A DNA stretch of 64,000 nucleotides from an uncultured Clostridia bacterium (GCA_947625155.1 CANQNG010000004.1:1-64000); one strand, 5' to 3'; numbered from the stretch's first letter, positions 18,210-28,096 are shown. Made by a program: numbers and translations. The notes: generated from the letters alone by a model not told the origin.

Positions 18210-19391
18210 ATGAAGCTGAAACTGCCGATCACTGCCGCACTTGCGGCAGCTGTGCTGTGTCTGCTGCTGCCGGGGCTGTCCGTGCAGGCGGCAGACGGTC
18301 TGTTCACCGCTGCGGAACTGGATGACGGAACGGTCTCCATTGTTTGCAGCGACAAGTCTGTTCTCCATGCCGAGATCCCGGCAGAGATCGACGGACACCC
18401 TGTCTCGGAACTGGGAGAGGGCTGCTTTGACGGGTGCAGCAGTCTGGAAACGGTTTCCATCCCCGATACGGTCACAGCCATCCGGAACTATGCCTTTCAG
18501 GGGTGCAGTATGCTGGACACGGTGGAGATCCCTGCCTCTGTGGTGGAGATCGGGGATTTTGTATTTGAGGGCTGCACGTCTTTAGCGGAGATCGTCACGG
18601 ATACGGACAACCGGGAATACCTGTCCGAGGACGGTATCCTGTTTACGAAAGAGCAGGACACGCTGCTGCGCTTTCCGGCTGCGGCAAAGATCACGGACTA
18701 CACTTTGCCGGAAAGCTGTGTGACGGTAGCACCGTGGGCATTCACCCAGTGCCGCTATCTGGAACATGTCGAACTGCCGGAAGTCATTGCCATGGGGGCG
18801 GATGCGTTCATGGGGTGTACGGCGCTGGAGAGCGTGGTGCTTTCGGACAGCATCACGGAACTGATCGGAGCGACATTTGCGAACTGCACGGGGCTGGTGG
18901 ATGTGGAACTCCCGTCACATCTGGCGAGTATCGGCGACAAGTGCTTCTTCGGGTGTGTACACCTGTACGGCGTGAAATTCCCGGACACTCTGAAAAGCAT
19001 CGGGGAACAGGCATATTTCGGCTGCATCGCTATTCAGGAGATGACGCTCCCTGCCGGTGTGAAGAAGATCGGAGAGCAGGGCATCGGCTACAGTCTGGAC
19101 AGCGACCAGAAGCCGGTCGTCATACCAGATCTCCATGTCAATGTGACATTCGGCACGGCGGCACACAAGTATGTGAAAGCCAACAAGATCCCCTACACGG
19201 CAACGATCTCCCGCAATACAGCCATGCTCGTGCTGATCTCCGGTATCCTGCTGCTGCTGCTGGCGGTCGGGATCGTCGTAGAGGTGAAACGCCGTAAGCT
19301 GCAAAAGGCAGAAGAAGCTGCCCGTCTGGAGGAAGAACGCCGGGCGCAGGCACTTGCCGAACGCCGTGCGAAAAAAAGGAGCAAGAAATGA
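18210..19391 (+). CDS. BspA-type leucine-rich-repeat protein 2
   Basis: 393 residues from ATG 18210, preceded by AGGAG. Signal peptide of about 27 residues, then LRR_5 repeats with 'FEGCTSLAEI', 'FMGCTALESV' and 'FANCTGLVDVELP', then one transmembrane helix near residue 345 and a strongly basic Lys/Arg/Glu tail of about 35 residues on the cytoplasmic side. It is the shortest of the trio and overlaps the start of the third by 4 bp, so all three are probably made together. Confidence 0.85.
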   Translation: MKLKLPITAALAAAVLCLLLPGLSVQAADGLFTAAELDDGTVSIVCSDKSVLHAEIPAEIDGHPVSELGEGCFDGCSSLETVSIPDTVTAIRNYAFQGCSMLDTVEIPASVVEIGDFVFEGCTSLAEIVTDTDNREYLSEDGILFTKEQDTLLRFPAAAKITDYTLPESCVTVAPWAFTQCRYLEHVELPEVIAMGADAFMGCTALESVVLSDSITELIGATFANCTGLVDVELPSHLASIGDKCFFGCVHLYGVKFPDTLKSIGEQAYFGCIAIQEMTLPAGVKKIGEQGIGYSLDSDQKPVVIPDLHVNVTFGTAAHKYVKANKIPYTATISRNTAMLVLISGILLLLLAVGIVVEVKRRKLQKAEEAARLEEERRAQALAERRAKKRSKK

Positions 19392-20800
19392 ACTTCAAAC
19401 AATGTGCAGCCGCTGTACTGGCTGCCGGCTCTCTGCTGCTGACGGGGCTGCCTGTCTGTGCGGAGGAGGAAAGCACCCCGAATACCTATGAGGACGGCAT
19501 GTTTACCTTTGCCTATACGGATGACGGGGGCGTGGAACTATGCGGTGTTGACCCGTCCGCCTATGCGGTGAAGCTGCCGGATGCGACAGACGGCAGGCGG
19601 ATCACGGGCATCGGGGACGGTGCTTTCTATGGGTGCAGTGCGCTGCGGTCCGTCACCTTCGGGAAGTATGTCAAATATATCGGAGAGTCGGCATTTGAGA
19701 ACTGCGAAAGCCTACAAACGCTTGAGATCCCCGACACGGTGGAAACGATCGGCAAATACGCTTTCTGCGGCTGCACGAGCCTGACATCGCTCACGCTCCC
19801 CGACGATCTGACCGAGATACCGGAGGGCATGTGCTATCTCAACGCCCTGTTACAGGATGTCAACTACCCGGCATCCGTGAAAAGCATCGGGGCGACAGCG
19901 TTTTATCAGTGTACCATGCTCCCCTCTCCGGCACTGCCGGAACAGCTCGAGAGCATCGGGGACTATAGCTTTGCCATTTGCCCGAATATCACGGAGATGC
20001 AGCTCCCGGACAGCCTGAAAAGCATCGGTCCTGCCGCATTTTTCAACTGTACGGGCATCTCGGACATCACGATCCCGGCGGATGTGGAGAAGATCGGGAC
20101 ACTGTGCTTTGCCGGGTGCAGCTCCCTGACGGGATTTTCCGTACAGGAGGGAAATGCTTCCTTTACGGCAGAGGACGGCGTGCTCTATGCCGGGGGCGGC
20201 AAGGTACTGTTTGCCTATCCGGCAGGCAGGACGGACAGCGCATTCACCGTGCCGGACGGCGTGGAGACGATCTACGATGCTGCTTTCTATGCAGCCGGAA
20301 GTCTGCAAAGCGTGCAGTTTCCCGCTTCTTTGCGGACGATCGGTTCGGCTGCCTTTGAGTGGAACGGACTGCGCAGCCTGACGATCCCGGAGGGCGTACA
20401 CGTCATCGGGGAAAATGCGTTCGCCGACTGCACGGCGCTGGCAAGTGTCAGTCTCCCGGCTTCCCTGCAAAGTATCGGGAACTATGCGTTCTTTGCGTGT
20501 ACGGCGCTGAAGGAAGTTTCCGTTCCCCCCGGCTGCCAAGAGGGGGACTATGCGTTCGGCTATACGGACGATCCGGACGGCGGAGAAACACCCGTGAAAA
20601 TAGACGGTTTCCGCAAGCATAAGGCAATGCCGGCAAGCACGATCCTGCTGATCGCGGCAGGTGTGCTGGCTGTCATTGTGATCATACTGCTGGTGAGGAT
20701 CATCCGGAAAAACCAGCTCACGAAAGAGGAGCAGAAAGCCCTGCACCCCGAAAAACCATACAGATCCATCGCTGATACCAAGGAGGACGAGGACGAATGA
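19388..20800 (+). CDS. BspA-type leucine-rich-repeat protein 3
   Basis: 470 residues. Signal peptide ending near 'PVCAEEE', LRR_5 repeats to about residue 400 ('[20 protein letters not shown]', '[12 protein letters not shown]', '[13 protein letters not shown]'), a single transmembrane segment near 415-435 and an acidic tail. It overlaps LRR protein 2 and prfB by 4 bp each. The three proteins share architecture but differ in repeat number and in tail charge, suggesting duplication followed by divergence. Confidence 0.85.
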   Translation: MNFKQCAAAVLAAGSLLLTGLPVCAEEESTPNTYEDGMFTFAYTDDGGVELCGVDPSAYAVKLPDATDGRRITGIGDGAFYGCSALRSVTFGKYVKYIGESAFENCESLQTLEIPDTVETIGKYAFCGCTSLTSLTLPDDLTEIPEGMCYLNALLQDVNYPASVKSIGATAFYQCTMLPSPALPEQLESIGDYSFAICPNITEMQLPDSLKSIGPAAFFNCTGISDITIPADVEKIGTLCFAGCSSLTGFSVQEGNASFTAEDGVLYAGGGKVLFAYPAGRTDSAFTVPDGVETIYDAAFYAAGSLQSVQFPASLRTIGSAAFEWNGLRSLTIPEGVHVIGENAFADCTALASVSLPASLQSIGNYAFFACTALKEVSVPPGCQEGDYAFGYTDDPDGGETPVKIDGFRKHKAMPASTILLIAAGVLAVIVIILLVRIIRKNQLTKEEQKALHPEKPYRSIADTKEDEDE

Positions 20801-21915
20801 TCTTACTGGACGACCTGAAAAACGAAGCCGTCGGCTGCCGCAAGGAACTGACGGAGCTTGGCGAGGTACTCAATATCCAGAAAGCCCGTGAGGAAGCCGC
20901 CGATCTGCAGGCACAGGCGGCAAAGGACGGCTTCTGGGATGATCTGGAGAACTCCCAGAAAGTCTTACAAGCGACCAAACAGCTTGAAAATAAAATTGCC
21001 GGCTACGAGAAAATGCAGCAGCAGTTAGAGGATATTTTCGCCATGATCGAGCTTTGCATGGAGGAAGAGGACGAGGATATGCAGAACGAGATCGTCACGG
21101 AGCTTGCCGATTTCCGGCAGGCACTGGAGGAAAAGAACCTTGAGACGCTGCTCTCCGGCGAATATGACAGCAAGAATGCCATCCTGACGCTCCATGCCGG
21201 AACAGGCGGCACGGAAGCACAGGACTGGGCGGAGATGCTCTACCGCATGTACAGCCGCTGGGCAGAACGGCATAAATTCAAGGTGCAGCTGCTCGACTAT
21301 CTGGACGGCGAAGAAGCCGGCATCAAGAGCGCCTCTATCATGGTCGAGGGCGAAAATGCCTACGGCTACCTGAAATCCGAAGCAGGCGTTCACCGGCTGG
21401 TGCGGGTGTCGCCGTTCGATGCGCAGGGGCGGCGGCATACATCCTTTGCCGCACTCGAAGTCATGCCGGAAATTGACGACAGCGTAGAAGTTGACATCCG
21501 CCCGGACGATATTGAAATGGAAGTCTACCGTGCCAGCGGTGCAGGTGGGCAGAAAGTCAACAAGACCAGTTCCGCCGTCCGCCTGATCCACAAGCCGACC
21601 GGCATTGTCGTCTCCTGTCAGACACAGCGCAGCCAGTATCAGAACAAGGATTTCGCCATGCGGATGCTGCGTTCCAAGCTCGTGGAGATCAAGGAGCGGG
21701 AACATCTCGAAAAGCTCTCCGACATCAAGGGCGTACAGCGGGAGATCGCATGGGGCTCTCAGATACGCTCCTACGTGTTCATGCCCTATACACTGGTGAA
21801 AGATCACCGCACCGGATTTGAGAACGGCAATATCAATGCCGTCATGGACGGCGATCTGGACGGCTTTATCCATGCCTACCTGAAATCCCTCACCCACGGT
21901 ACGCTTACCCAGTAA
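20797..21915 (+). CDS. prfB: Peptide chain release factor 2
   Basis: 372 residues in one uninterrupted frame. It recognises UGA and UAA stop codons: the SPF-type anticodon motif is in '[16 protein letters not shown]', and the peptidyl-hydrolysis motif is in '[15 protein letters not shown]'. The programmed +1 frameshift (in-frame TGA near codon 25) that autoregulates prfB in many bacteria is absent; that position reads straight through '[10 protein letters not shown]'. It overlaps the preceding LRR gene by 4 bp, so in this operon its expression may depend on read-through from the surface-protein genes. Confidence 0.96.
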   Translation: MILLDDLKNEAVGCRKELTELGEVLNIQKAREEAADLQAQAAKDGFWDDLENSQKVLQATKQLENKIAGYEKMQQQLEDIFAMIELCMEEEDEDMQNEIVTELADFRQALEEKNLETLLSGEYDSKNAILTLHAGTGGTEAQDWAEMLYRMYSRWAERHKFKVQLLDYLDGEEAGIKSASIMVEGENAYGYLKSEAGVHRLVRVSPFDAQGRRHTSFAALEVMPEIDDSVEVDIRPDDIEMEVYRASGAGGQKVNKTSSAVRLIHKPTGIVVSCQTQRSQYQNKDFAMRMLRSKLVEIKEREHLEKLSDIKGVQREIAWGSQIRSYVFMPYTLVKDHRTGFENGNINAVMDGDLDGFIHAYLKSLTHGTLTQ

Positions 21916-21931
21916 CAGCGGAGATGCAAGC

Positions 21932-22993
21932 ATGAGCGAAGCAAGTATGCAGCAGTACAAATGCCCGAACTGTAATGCCGACCTGCGGTTCCATCCGAAA
22001 AAGCAAGGCTTTGCCTGTGATTACTGCGGCAGCTTCTTTACACCGGAAGAGTGCAAGGCTGCCAATGAGCAAATGGAAAAGCAGGCAGCAGAACAGGCTG
22101 AAAAGATCGACGCATTTGCCGACGGGAACAACCTTTACACCTGTCCGAGCTGCGGGGCAGAGCTGATCACGGATGCCAATACTTCTGCGACGGAGTGCTA
22201 TTACTGCCACAATGCCGTTGTCCTGAAAGGGCGTGTCTCCGGCGAATACCGCCCGTCCAAGGTCATCCCGTTCCGGATCACCAAGGACGAGGCGCATCAG
22301 ATATTCAAGGACTGGTGCAAGAAGCGCCATTTCCTGCCGAAAGAATTCACCAGCGAGGCACAGCTGCTGCATATGCAGGGCGTGTATGTGCCTTTCTGGG
22401 TGGCAAACTGCGATGTACACGGCACGATGCGGGCAGTCTGCAAGAGAGTCCACTCGTGGACATCCGGCGACTACCGCTACACGGAGACCAAGGAATATGA
22501 CGTGTTCCGGGATGCGGCGATCCGCTTTGACGGTATCCCGGCAGATGGTTCGAGCAAGATCGAAGACCAGCTCATGGAAGCCATCGAACCGTTTGACTAC
22601 AGCGGGGCAGTGGACTTTGAAATGGCTTACCTAAGCGGTTTCCTTTCGGATAAGTATGACATGAACAAGGGGCAGGTGTTCCCCCGTGTGCGCAACCGTG
22701 CCGTCAATGGCAGCGACCAGCTGCTGCGTTCGTCCATGAACGGCTATGACGGCATCCGTGTCACACAGTCGGATATGCAGGTGCTGCGGACAGACTGGCA
22801 GTATATGCTGCTGCCGGTGTGGTTCATGAATTTTCAGTACAAGGGCATGGAATATGGCTTTGCCATCAACGGACAGACCGGCAGACAGGCAGGCACACCA
22901 CCGCTCGATACCAAAAAGCTCACGCTGCTGTGCCTGCTGATCGCAGGTATCTGCCTGCTGCTCGGTGCTTTGATCGGAGGGATGCTGGGATGA
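21932..22993 (+). CDS. TFIIB-type zinc-ribbon membrane-associated protein
   Basis: 353 residues. Two CxxC pairs form an N-terminal zinc ribbon (CPNC ... CDYC, residues about 10-36), and a second ribbon (CPSC ... CYYC) lies at about 70-92. A conserved middle region ('YVPFWVANCDVHGTM') and one C-terminal hydrophobic helix ('LLCLLIAGICLLLGALIGG') follow. Similar proteins are annotated in gut Firmicutes as helicase-like or zinc-ribbon proteins, but no helicase motif is present. Stop and start overlap with the next gene, a TPM-domain protein, suggesting a functional pair at the membrane. Role unknown. Confidence 0.75.
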   Translation: MSEASMQQYKCPNCNADLRFHPKKQGFACDYCGSFFTPEECKAANEQMEKQAAEQAEKIDAFADGNNLYTCPSCGAELITDANTSATECYYCHNAVVLKGRVSGEYRPSKVIPFRITKDEAHQIFKDWCKKRHFLPKEFTSEAQLLHMQGVYVPFWVANCDVHGTMRAVCKRVHSWTSGDYRYTETKEYDVFRDAAIRFDGIPADGSSKIEDQLMEAIEPFDYSGAVDFEMAYLSGFLSDKYDMNKGQVFPRVRNRAVNGSDQLLRSSMNGYDGIRVTQSDMQVLRTDWQYMLLPVWFMNFQYKGMEYGFAINGQTGRQAGTPPLDTKKLTLLCLLIAGICLLLGALIGGMLG

Positions 22994-23871
22994 AGAAATG
23001 GCTGGGAATGCTGCTTGCGGGCTTTGCCATGCTGCTGTGTGGTATGGCGCTCCCGGTATCGGCAGCGGGAGAAGTCTGGCTTTACGATGAAAGCGGCAAT
23101 GTCCTTGACAAAGACGAGTATACCCTGTGCGAAAACCGCCTGAAACAGGCAGCCGACTACACGAACATGAACATCGGTGTCATCATCGGTTCGCAGAGCC
23201 GTTCCGACCTGACGATCGAATCGCTCACCAAAAGCAGCTATGACGAGGTGTTCGGACACAAGACGGACGGCATCCTCTACTACATGGACATGAGCGGTGT
23301 CAGCCCGTATGACTACATTGCCACGGCAGGTATGGGGCAATTCTACTACACGAATTCCGACATGTATGACCGTATCGATGCCATGTTCACCGAGCTGGAT
23401 ACCTACCTGAAGCCCGTTGGCAATGAGGATGTGCAGGGTGCGGTCGAGTGCTATGCCGGGCTGATCGAGTATTACTACGATGAGGGCGTACCGCCCAGAT
23501 ATTACTACTATGACGATGAGGAACGCCTTTACTATCATTTAGATAAAAACGGGCAGGTCGTCAGCACTGCCACCAAGCCGTATGTTGACCCGCTCATGGT
23601 ACTGTTCGGGGCATTCGGGGGACTGGTAGCCGGGCTGATCCTTGCCCTCACGGCAAATGCACTGATACGGCATCGCTACCAGTTCAAATTTTCACTGTCC
23701 CCCACGACCTACGTCAACCGGAAAGAAGTACAGTTCTACCAGCGGTATGACCATTTTGTGCGCACCTACACTTCCAGAGTCCGCATCAACACCGACAGCG
23801 GCGGTGGCGGCGGAGGAGGCGACGGCGGTCACAGCTCCGGCGGCTTCGGCGGCGGCGGACACCACAGATAA
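22990..23871 (+). CDS. TPM-domain secreted/membrane protein
   Basis: 293 residues from ATG 22990 (ATGA overlap). Signal peptide (1-25, ending VSAAG), a TPM-fold domain at about 28-155 containing 'YDESGNVLDKDEYTLCENRL' and 'TDGILYYMD', one transmembrane helix near 205-225, then a juxtamembrane region and a C-terminus almost wholly of glycine with serine and histidine. The architecture is that of TPM_phosphatase (YgcG-like) proteins with a Gly-rich tail. The active site, if any, faces outward. The partnership with the zinc-ribbon gene is by overlap only. Confidence 0.8.
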   Translation: MKKWLGMLLAGFAMLLCGMALPVSAAGEVWLYDESGNVLDKDEYTLCENRLKQAADYTNMNIGVIIGSQSRSDLTIESLTKSSYDEVFGHKTDGILYYMDMSGVSPYDYIATAGMGQFYYTNSDMYDRIDAMFTELDTYLKPVGNEDVQGAVECYAGLIEYYYDEGVPPRYYYYDDEERLYYHLDKNGQVVSTATKPYVDPLMVLFGAFGGLVAGLILALTANALIRHRYQFKFSLSPTTYVNRKEVQFYQRYDHFVRTYTSRVRINTDSGGGGGGGDGGHSSGGFGGGGHHR

Positions 23872-23882
23872 GGAGTTGCCCT

Positions 23883-25202
23883 ATGGATATTCCACAGCCT
23901 GTTGCGGAAATGTTGAAAACCCTGCGGGCAGGCGGCTTTTCTGCCTTTCTGGTCGGCGGCTGTGTGCGGGATGCCCTGCTGGGGCTCGTGCCGCATGACT
24001 ATGATATTGCGACCGATGCCGTACCGGAGGAGATCATTGCCCTGTTCGGGGAGAAGCACTGCACCTATTACGGCAAAGCCTTCGGGACGGTCTGTGTCCG
24101 GCTGGACGGCGGCAGTGCGGAGGTGACGACATTCCGGACGGAGAGTGATTACCGGGACTGCCGTCATCCGGGCGTTGTCACGTTTGCCAAAGATATCCGA
24201 GAGGACTTGTCCCGGCGGGACTTCACCTGCAATGCCATCGCCTACGACCCGGAAACGGGCATTTACGACCCGTTCGGCGGACAGAAAGACTTAGCGGACG
24301 GCATCCTGCGCTGTGTGGGTGTGCCGCTTGCCCGCTTCCGGGAGGATGCCCTGCGCATCCTGCGGGGCATGCGGTTCTATGCCCGTTTCGGGCTGAGACC
24401 GGAGCCTCTGACCGATGCGGCGATGCGGGCTGCGGCATTCCGCCTGAAAGCGATCTCGGCGGAGCGTGTATTCACGGAGCTTTGCGGCATGCTGACGGGG
24501 GAACATATCACAGAAGTACTGCTTACGTACCCGCATATCTTAGGCGAATGGATCCCGGAGATCCTTCCGGCTGCCGCCTTTACACAGCACAGCAAGCACC
24601 ACGATCTCACGGTGTGGGAGCATTCGGCAAGAGCAGTCGGCATTGCCGGACCCGACCTGACCGTGCGGCTGACCATGCTCCTGCACGACCTCGGCAAGCC
24701 CCCTCTGTACAAGACCGACCGCCGGGGCGGACATTTCCGGGGGCATGCACAGCGGGGCGCACAGATGGCAGACAGCATCCTGCTGCGGCTGCGGTGTGAC
24801 AATGCCATGCGCCGCCGGGTGTGCCGACTGATCGAACTGCACCGCATCCTCCCGAAAGACATGCCGACCGTCCGGCGACTATATGGCAGACTGGGCGAGG
24901 CGGAAATGCGGCAGTTTTTGGCAGTCCTCCGGGCAGACAACCATTCCAAGCTGAAAAACGGCGCAGAAGCCCCGGAGCGCATCGAAAAAGCCGCTGCCCT
25001 GTTCCGGGAATGCAGGGAAAAGGATCTCTGCTGCACCATAGGACAGCTTGCCGTGAACGGCAAGGATGCCGCCGCACTGGGCTTACAGGGAGAAGCGATC
25101 GGACACATGTTAGCGGCATTATTAGAGGCAGTCATTACGGAAAAGCTCCCGAACGAACGGGAAGCGCTCCTTGCTGCCATGCAAAAAAGGAGTTTTTCAT
25201 GA
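23883..25202 (+). CDS. cca: CCA tRNA nucleotidyltransferase
   Basis: 439 residues. It adds or repairs the 3' CCA of tRNAs. The class II nucleotidyltransferase signature 'LVGGCVRDALLG' and 'DYDIATDA' are at the N-terminus; 'SRRDFTCNAIAYDP' and 'ARFREDALRILRGMRFYARF' follow. A C-terminal HD-like region includes 'LLHDLGKP'. At least one tRNA in this window (Tyr) needs it, as its CCA is not encoded. It overlaps the following membrane-protein gene by 4 bp. Confidence 0.95.
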   Translation: MDIPQPVAEMLKTLRAGGFSAFLVGGCVRDALLGLVPHDYDIATDAVPEEIIALFGEKHCTYYGKAFGTVCVRLDGGSAEVTTFRTESDYRDCRHPGVVTFAKDIREDLSRRDFTCNAIAYDPETGIYDPFGGQKDLADGILRCVGVPLARFREDALRILRGMRFYARFGLRPEPLTDAAMRAAAFRLKAISAERVFTELCGMLTGEHITEVLLTYPHILGEWIPEILPAAAFTQHSKHHDLTVWEHSARAVGIAGPDLTVRLTMLLHDLGKPPLYKTDRRGGHFRGHAQRGAQMADSILLRLRCDNAMRRRVCRLIELHRILPKDMPTVRRLYGRLGEAEMRQFLAVLRADNHSKLKNGAEAPERIEKAAALFRECREKDLCCTIGQLAVNGKDAAALGLQGEAIGHMLAALLEAVITEKLPNEREALLAAMQKRSFS

Positions 25203-25597
25203 ATACAACGATAAAAGGACTTTTAGGGGCAGTACTGGGCAGTATCCCGGGGCTGGCATTATGGGTGATCTTAGGGTATTTCAATATTTTTTCCGCCTAT
25301 GCGGGGCTGGTGATCGCATTTGGCATCATGATCGGCTACTCCAAGCTGGGCGGAGATGTGACCGCCGCAGGCGTGGTATTGTGTATCGCTGTGCTGCTGG
25401 TCACCATTTATCTGGGCGTACACCTGTCGTGGTCGGCACAGATCTATGAATGGCAGCCGGATCTGCAAATGGCAGTGTTCGGGCTGTATGACTGGCTGCA
25501 CAAGCGTGGTCTGGTCGGCAGCTTCTTCGGGGATCTGGGGATGGGCTATCTGTTCGGCATCCTCGGGGCAGTGGGTGTCATCCGGCGCACACGGTGA
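25199..25597 (+). CDS. Small four-helix membrane protein
   Basis: 132 residues from ATG 25199, preceded by AAAAAAGGAG. Hydrophobic segments lie at about 8-28, 33-50, 58-76 and 110-128. The sequence between the third and fourth is polar and aromatic ('QIYEWQPDL'). I do not recognise the family. It is coupled by overlap to cca upstream and to a CmpB-like gene downstream. Confidence 0.75.
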   Translation: MNTTIKGLLGAVLGSIPGLALWVILGYFNIFSAYAGLVIAFGIMIGYSKLGGDVTAAGVVLCIAVLLVTIYLGVHLSWSAQIYEWQPDLQMAVFGLYDWLHKRGLVGSFFGDLGMGYLFGILGAVGVIRRTR

Positions 25598-26103
25598 GGC
25601 TGAAATTTCCACAGCTCTGCACGCTTCTTATGGAATTCATGGTCTACAGCTTTGCGGGGTGGGTCTATGAGACAGCACTAGGCTGGCTCGTCTATCAGGA
25701 ATGGCAGGACAGGGGCGCTTTGCGGCTGCCGGTCTGCCCGATCTACGGCTTCGGGGGGATGCTCCTGCTTTTGCTGTTCCGGCGGAAATGCAGCGGACTG
25801 ACGGTCTTTGCGGTGAGTGCGGTGCTGACGACCTTGCTGGAGCTGGCATGCTCCTATCTTCTGGATATGATCGGCAGACCGCAGCTCTGGAGCTATGAGG
25901 GCTGGCTGCTGGAATTTGAGGGAAGGATCTCCCTGCCGAGCAGCCTGATCTTTGGGGCGATGAGCGTGATCATGGTCAAGCTCGCCCACCCCCTGCTGGA
26001 ACGGCTCTGCGGGAAACTGCCCGTGTGGGCGGTCGGCATTTTAGGGATCGTGCCTGTGCTGGGGATGCTGACAGATGCGGTGCTGCTGTACGGAGAATAT
26101 TAA
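25594..26103 (+). CDS. Putative ABC-transporter type IV (CmpB-like) membrane protein
   Basis: 169 residues from a GTG that overlaps the preceding TGA. Family hallmarks are 'YSFAGWVYETALGW' in the first helix, 'GALRLPVCPIYGFGG' in the next loop, and 'YDY'-equivalent 'LWSYEG' further on. About five hydrophobic segments. Proteins of this family are widespread in Firmicutes and of unknown function despite the ABC label. A shorter relative lies at 30.3-30.7 kb. Last gene of the glmS run. Confidence 0.75.
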   Translation: MRLKFPQLCTLLMEFMVYSFAGWVYETALGWLVYQEWQDRGALRLPVCPIYGFGGMLLLLLFRRKCSGLTVFAVSAVLTTLLELACSYLLDMIGRPQLWSYEGWLLEFEGRISLPSSLIFGAMSVIMVKLAHPLLERLCGKLPVWAVGILGIVPVLGMLTDAVLLYGEY

Positions 26104-26173
26104 AAAATTATGAAATAATGTTACAAAACAAATACAATTGTGCCCCGAAACCCGTTTCAAGACCCGGATAAGG

Positions 26174-26202
26174 TTGACATTCCGCCGGGAAACTGTTACA
26201 AT
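26174..26202 (+). promoter_or_regulatory. Promoter of the pseudokinase gene
   Basis: TTGACA (26174-26179), 17-bp spacer, TACAAT (26197-26202). It starts a separate transcription unit about 30 bp before the start codon. Confidence 0.8.
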
Positions 26203-26239
26203 AAGAAAGAACGACTTTGCAAAAGAAAGGAGGATCCCC

Positions 26240-28087
26240 ATGGGAGAAAAGAGAACATGCTATGGCTGTATGGAACTGATACCCGAGGATGCAAAGGTCT
26301 GCCCCATCTGCGGCTATGCGGAGAACGAGCCATTTGATCCGGATCATATCAGACCCGGCACTGTTCTGAACGACCGCTACACGGTCGGGAGGAAGATCGG
26401 TGCCAACAGCGAAGGGGCTACCTATATCGGCTATGACCGCTCCATTAGCTGCCGGGTACTCATCCGGGAATATATGCCGCAGGGCATGTGCAGCCGTGTG
26501 CGGGGCAAAGCTACCATCAGTGTAGACCCCCAGCAGGTCGTACAGTACAAAGCACTCATGGCGGAATTCACCGACCTCAACAAGCGTCTGGCACATATGC
26601 GGGGCGTACCGCATATCAACCCCACGCTTGACCTTTTTTCGTGTAATAATACCACCTATGCCGTCTATGAATACTTAGAGGGCATCAAGCTGGTGGATCA
26701 TCTGAAAGACAATGCCGGTGAACTGACGTGGAAACAAGTCTCGGAGATGTTCCCGACTTTCTTCACGACCTTGAGCCTGCTGCACAACAGTGGCATCATC
26801 CACCGTGCCATCAGTCCGGATACCATTTATGTGACCAGCAACAATGAGCTCCGGCTGTGTGCCTTCTGCATTGCAGCAGTGCGGACCGTACATTCCGAGC
26901 TGCCCTGTGAGATCTTCCACGGCTATGCCGCACCGGAGCAGTATAATCCCAGCTCCCGGCAGGGGACATGGACAGACGTGTACAGCATCTGCGCTGTGCT
27001 GTACCGCATCCTCACGGGCTGTAAGCCCACCGATGCGCCCAGCCGTATCCAGAACGACAACCTCTGCGCCCCGCACGAGATGAACCCTAATATCCCCCGC
27101 AGTGTCAGCAGGGTCATCATGAAAGGCATGAGCCTGTTCTCCGAGGACCGGATGCAGACCGTGACGGAACTGGTGACGCAGCTGTTTACCCAGCAGGAAG
27201 AACCCGCACCCAAGCCCATCCCGGTCGAGCCGTCCCGCCGCCAGCAGAGGAGAGCTTCTGCCCCGGAACATGAGACGAATTACCGCCGGGCTTCGGAGTA
27301 CGTGAAAGAGGACTACGCTGTCCAGCCGCACGAGAACGTCATCGACCGCATCAAGATCCCGATCATCATCGGTGTGCTGCTGACCTGTGTGCTGCTCGTC
27401 ATTGCGATCATCGTGCTGAATCTGCTCGATATGGGACCGGTGAACGACCCCAATTCCAGCATATCCACACTGGAAACGCAGGCGACTTTGCCGCTGGCGA
27501 CCAGTAATATCGTTACCGAATCCGAGAGCGTGACCGAGACAGTCAATGCAGCCGGAGACAGCAAGATGCCTAACCTCATTGGCATGAACTACGAAAAGAA
27601 AAAGCAGCAGCTCGAATCGGACGGCTGGCTGCATTTAGAGGCGGAGTATGCCTACAGCGATGAATTCAAGGCAGGACTGATCATCGATCAGGACATTGAT
27701 GCCGGAGCATATTTCATGAGCGGTGCAACTGTTCTGGTGACAGTCAGCAAAGGACCGTCCTCTATCGAGCTGCCGCCCTATGAGGGCAAGACGCTTACGG
27801 AATATAAGGAGGAACTGGAGGCGCTGGGTCTGACCAATTACAACACGGAGGCAAAGGTGGACTATGCCTACGGGAACAACATGGTCATATCCCTGAGCGT
27901 GGAGGCAGGCGAGAAATTTGACCTGACCGGCGGAGAGACCCTGAAGATCTACTACGCAAGCAATCCCGAAACGCAGGCACCGACCGAGCCGCCGGAGACC
28001 GAGCCGCCGGAGACCGAACCGCTGGAAGAAGATCCTCCCGAACAGCAGGAACTGACCAATCCTCCTGCACCGGATATGCCGGCATAG
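26240..28087 (+). CDS. Zinc-ribbon / pseudokinase / PASTA membrane protein
   Basis: 615 residues from ATG 26240 after AAAGGAGG. A zinc ribbon (Cys 7, 10, 21, 24) is followed by a Hanks-type kinase fold at about 45-310, one transmembrane helix at about 372-396, and two PASTA domains (about 443-510 and 512-582) with a Pro/Glu-rich end. The glycine loop 'GRKIGANSEGATYIG' and the APE segment 'YAAPEQYNPSS' are kept. The catalytic residues are not: the lysine site reads 'RVLIREYMP' (Arg), HRD reads 'IIHRAISPDTIY' (Asp to Ala, Asn to Thr), and DFG is replaced by 'LCAFCIAAV'. It is therefore most likely a pseudokinase. PASTA domains usually sense peptidoglycan or lipid II, so a non-catalytic wall sensor is likely. 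Confidence 0.88.
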   Translation: MGEKRTCYGCMELIPEDAKVCPICGYAENEPFDPDHIRPGTVLNDRYTVGRKIGANSEGATYIGYDRSISCRVLIREYMPQGMCSRVRGKATISVDPQQVVQYKALMAEFTDLNKRLAHMRGVPHINPTLDLFSCNNTTYAVYEYLEGIKLVDHLKDNAGELTWKQVSEMFPTFFTTLSLLHNSGIIHRAISPDTIYVTSNNELRLCAFCIAAVRTVHSELPCEIFHGYAAPEQYNPSSRQGTWTDVYSICAVLYRILTGCKPTDAPSRIQNDNLCAPHEMNPNIPRSVSRVIMKGMSLFSEDRMQTVTELVTQLFTQQEEPAPKPIPVEPSRRQQRRASAPEHETNYRRASEYVKEDYAVQPHENVIDRIKIPIIIGVLLTCVLLVIAIIVLNLLDMGPVNDPNSSISTLETQATLPLATSNIVTESESVTETVNAAGDSKMPNLIGMNYEKKKQQLESDGWLHLEAEYAYSDEFKAGLIIDQDIDAGAYFMSGATVLVTVSKGPSSIELPPYEGKTLTEYKEELEALGLTNYNTEAKVDYAYGNNMVISLSVEAGEKFDLTGGETLKIYYASNPETQAPTEPPETEPPETEPLEEDPPEQQELTNPPAPDMPA

Positions 28088-28096
28088 GCACAAAAC

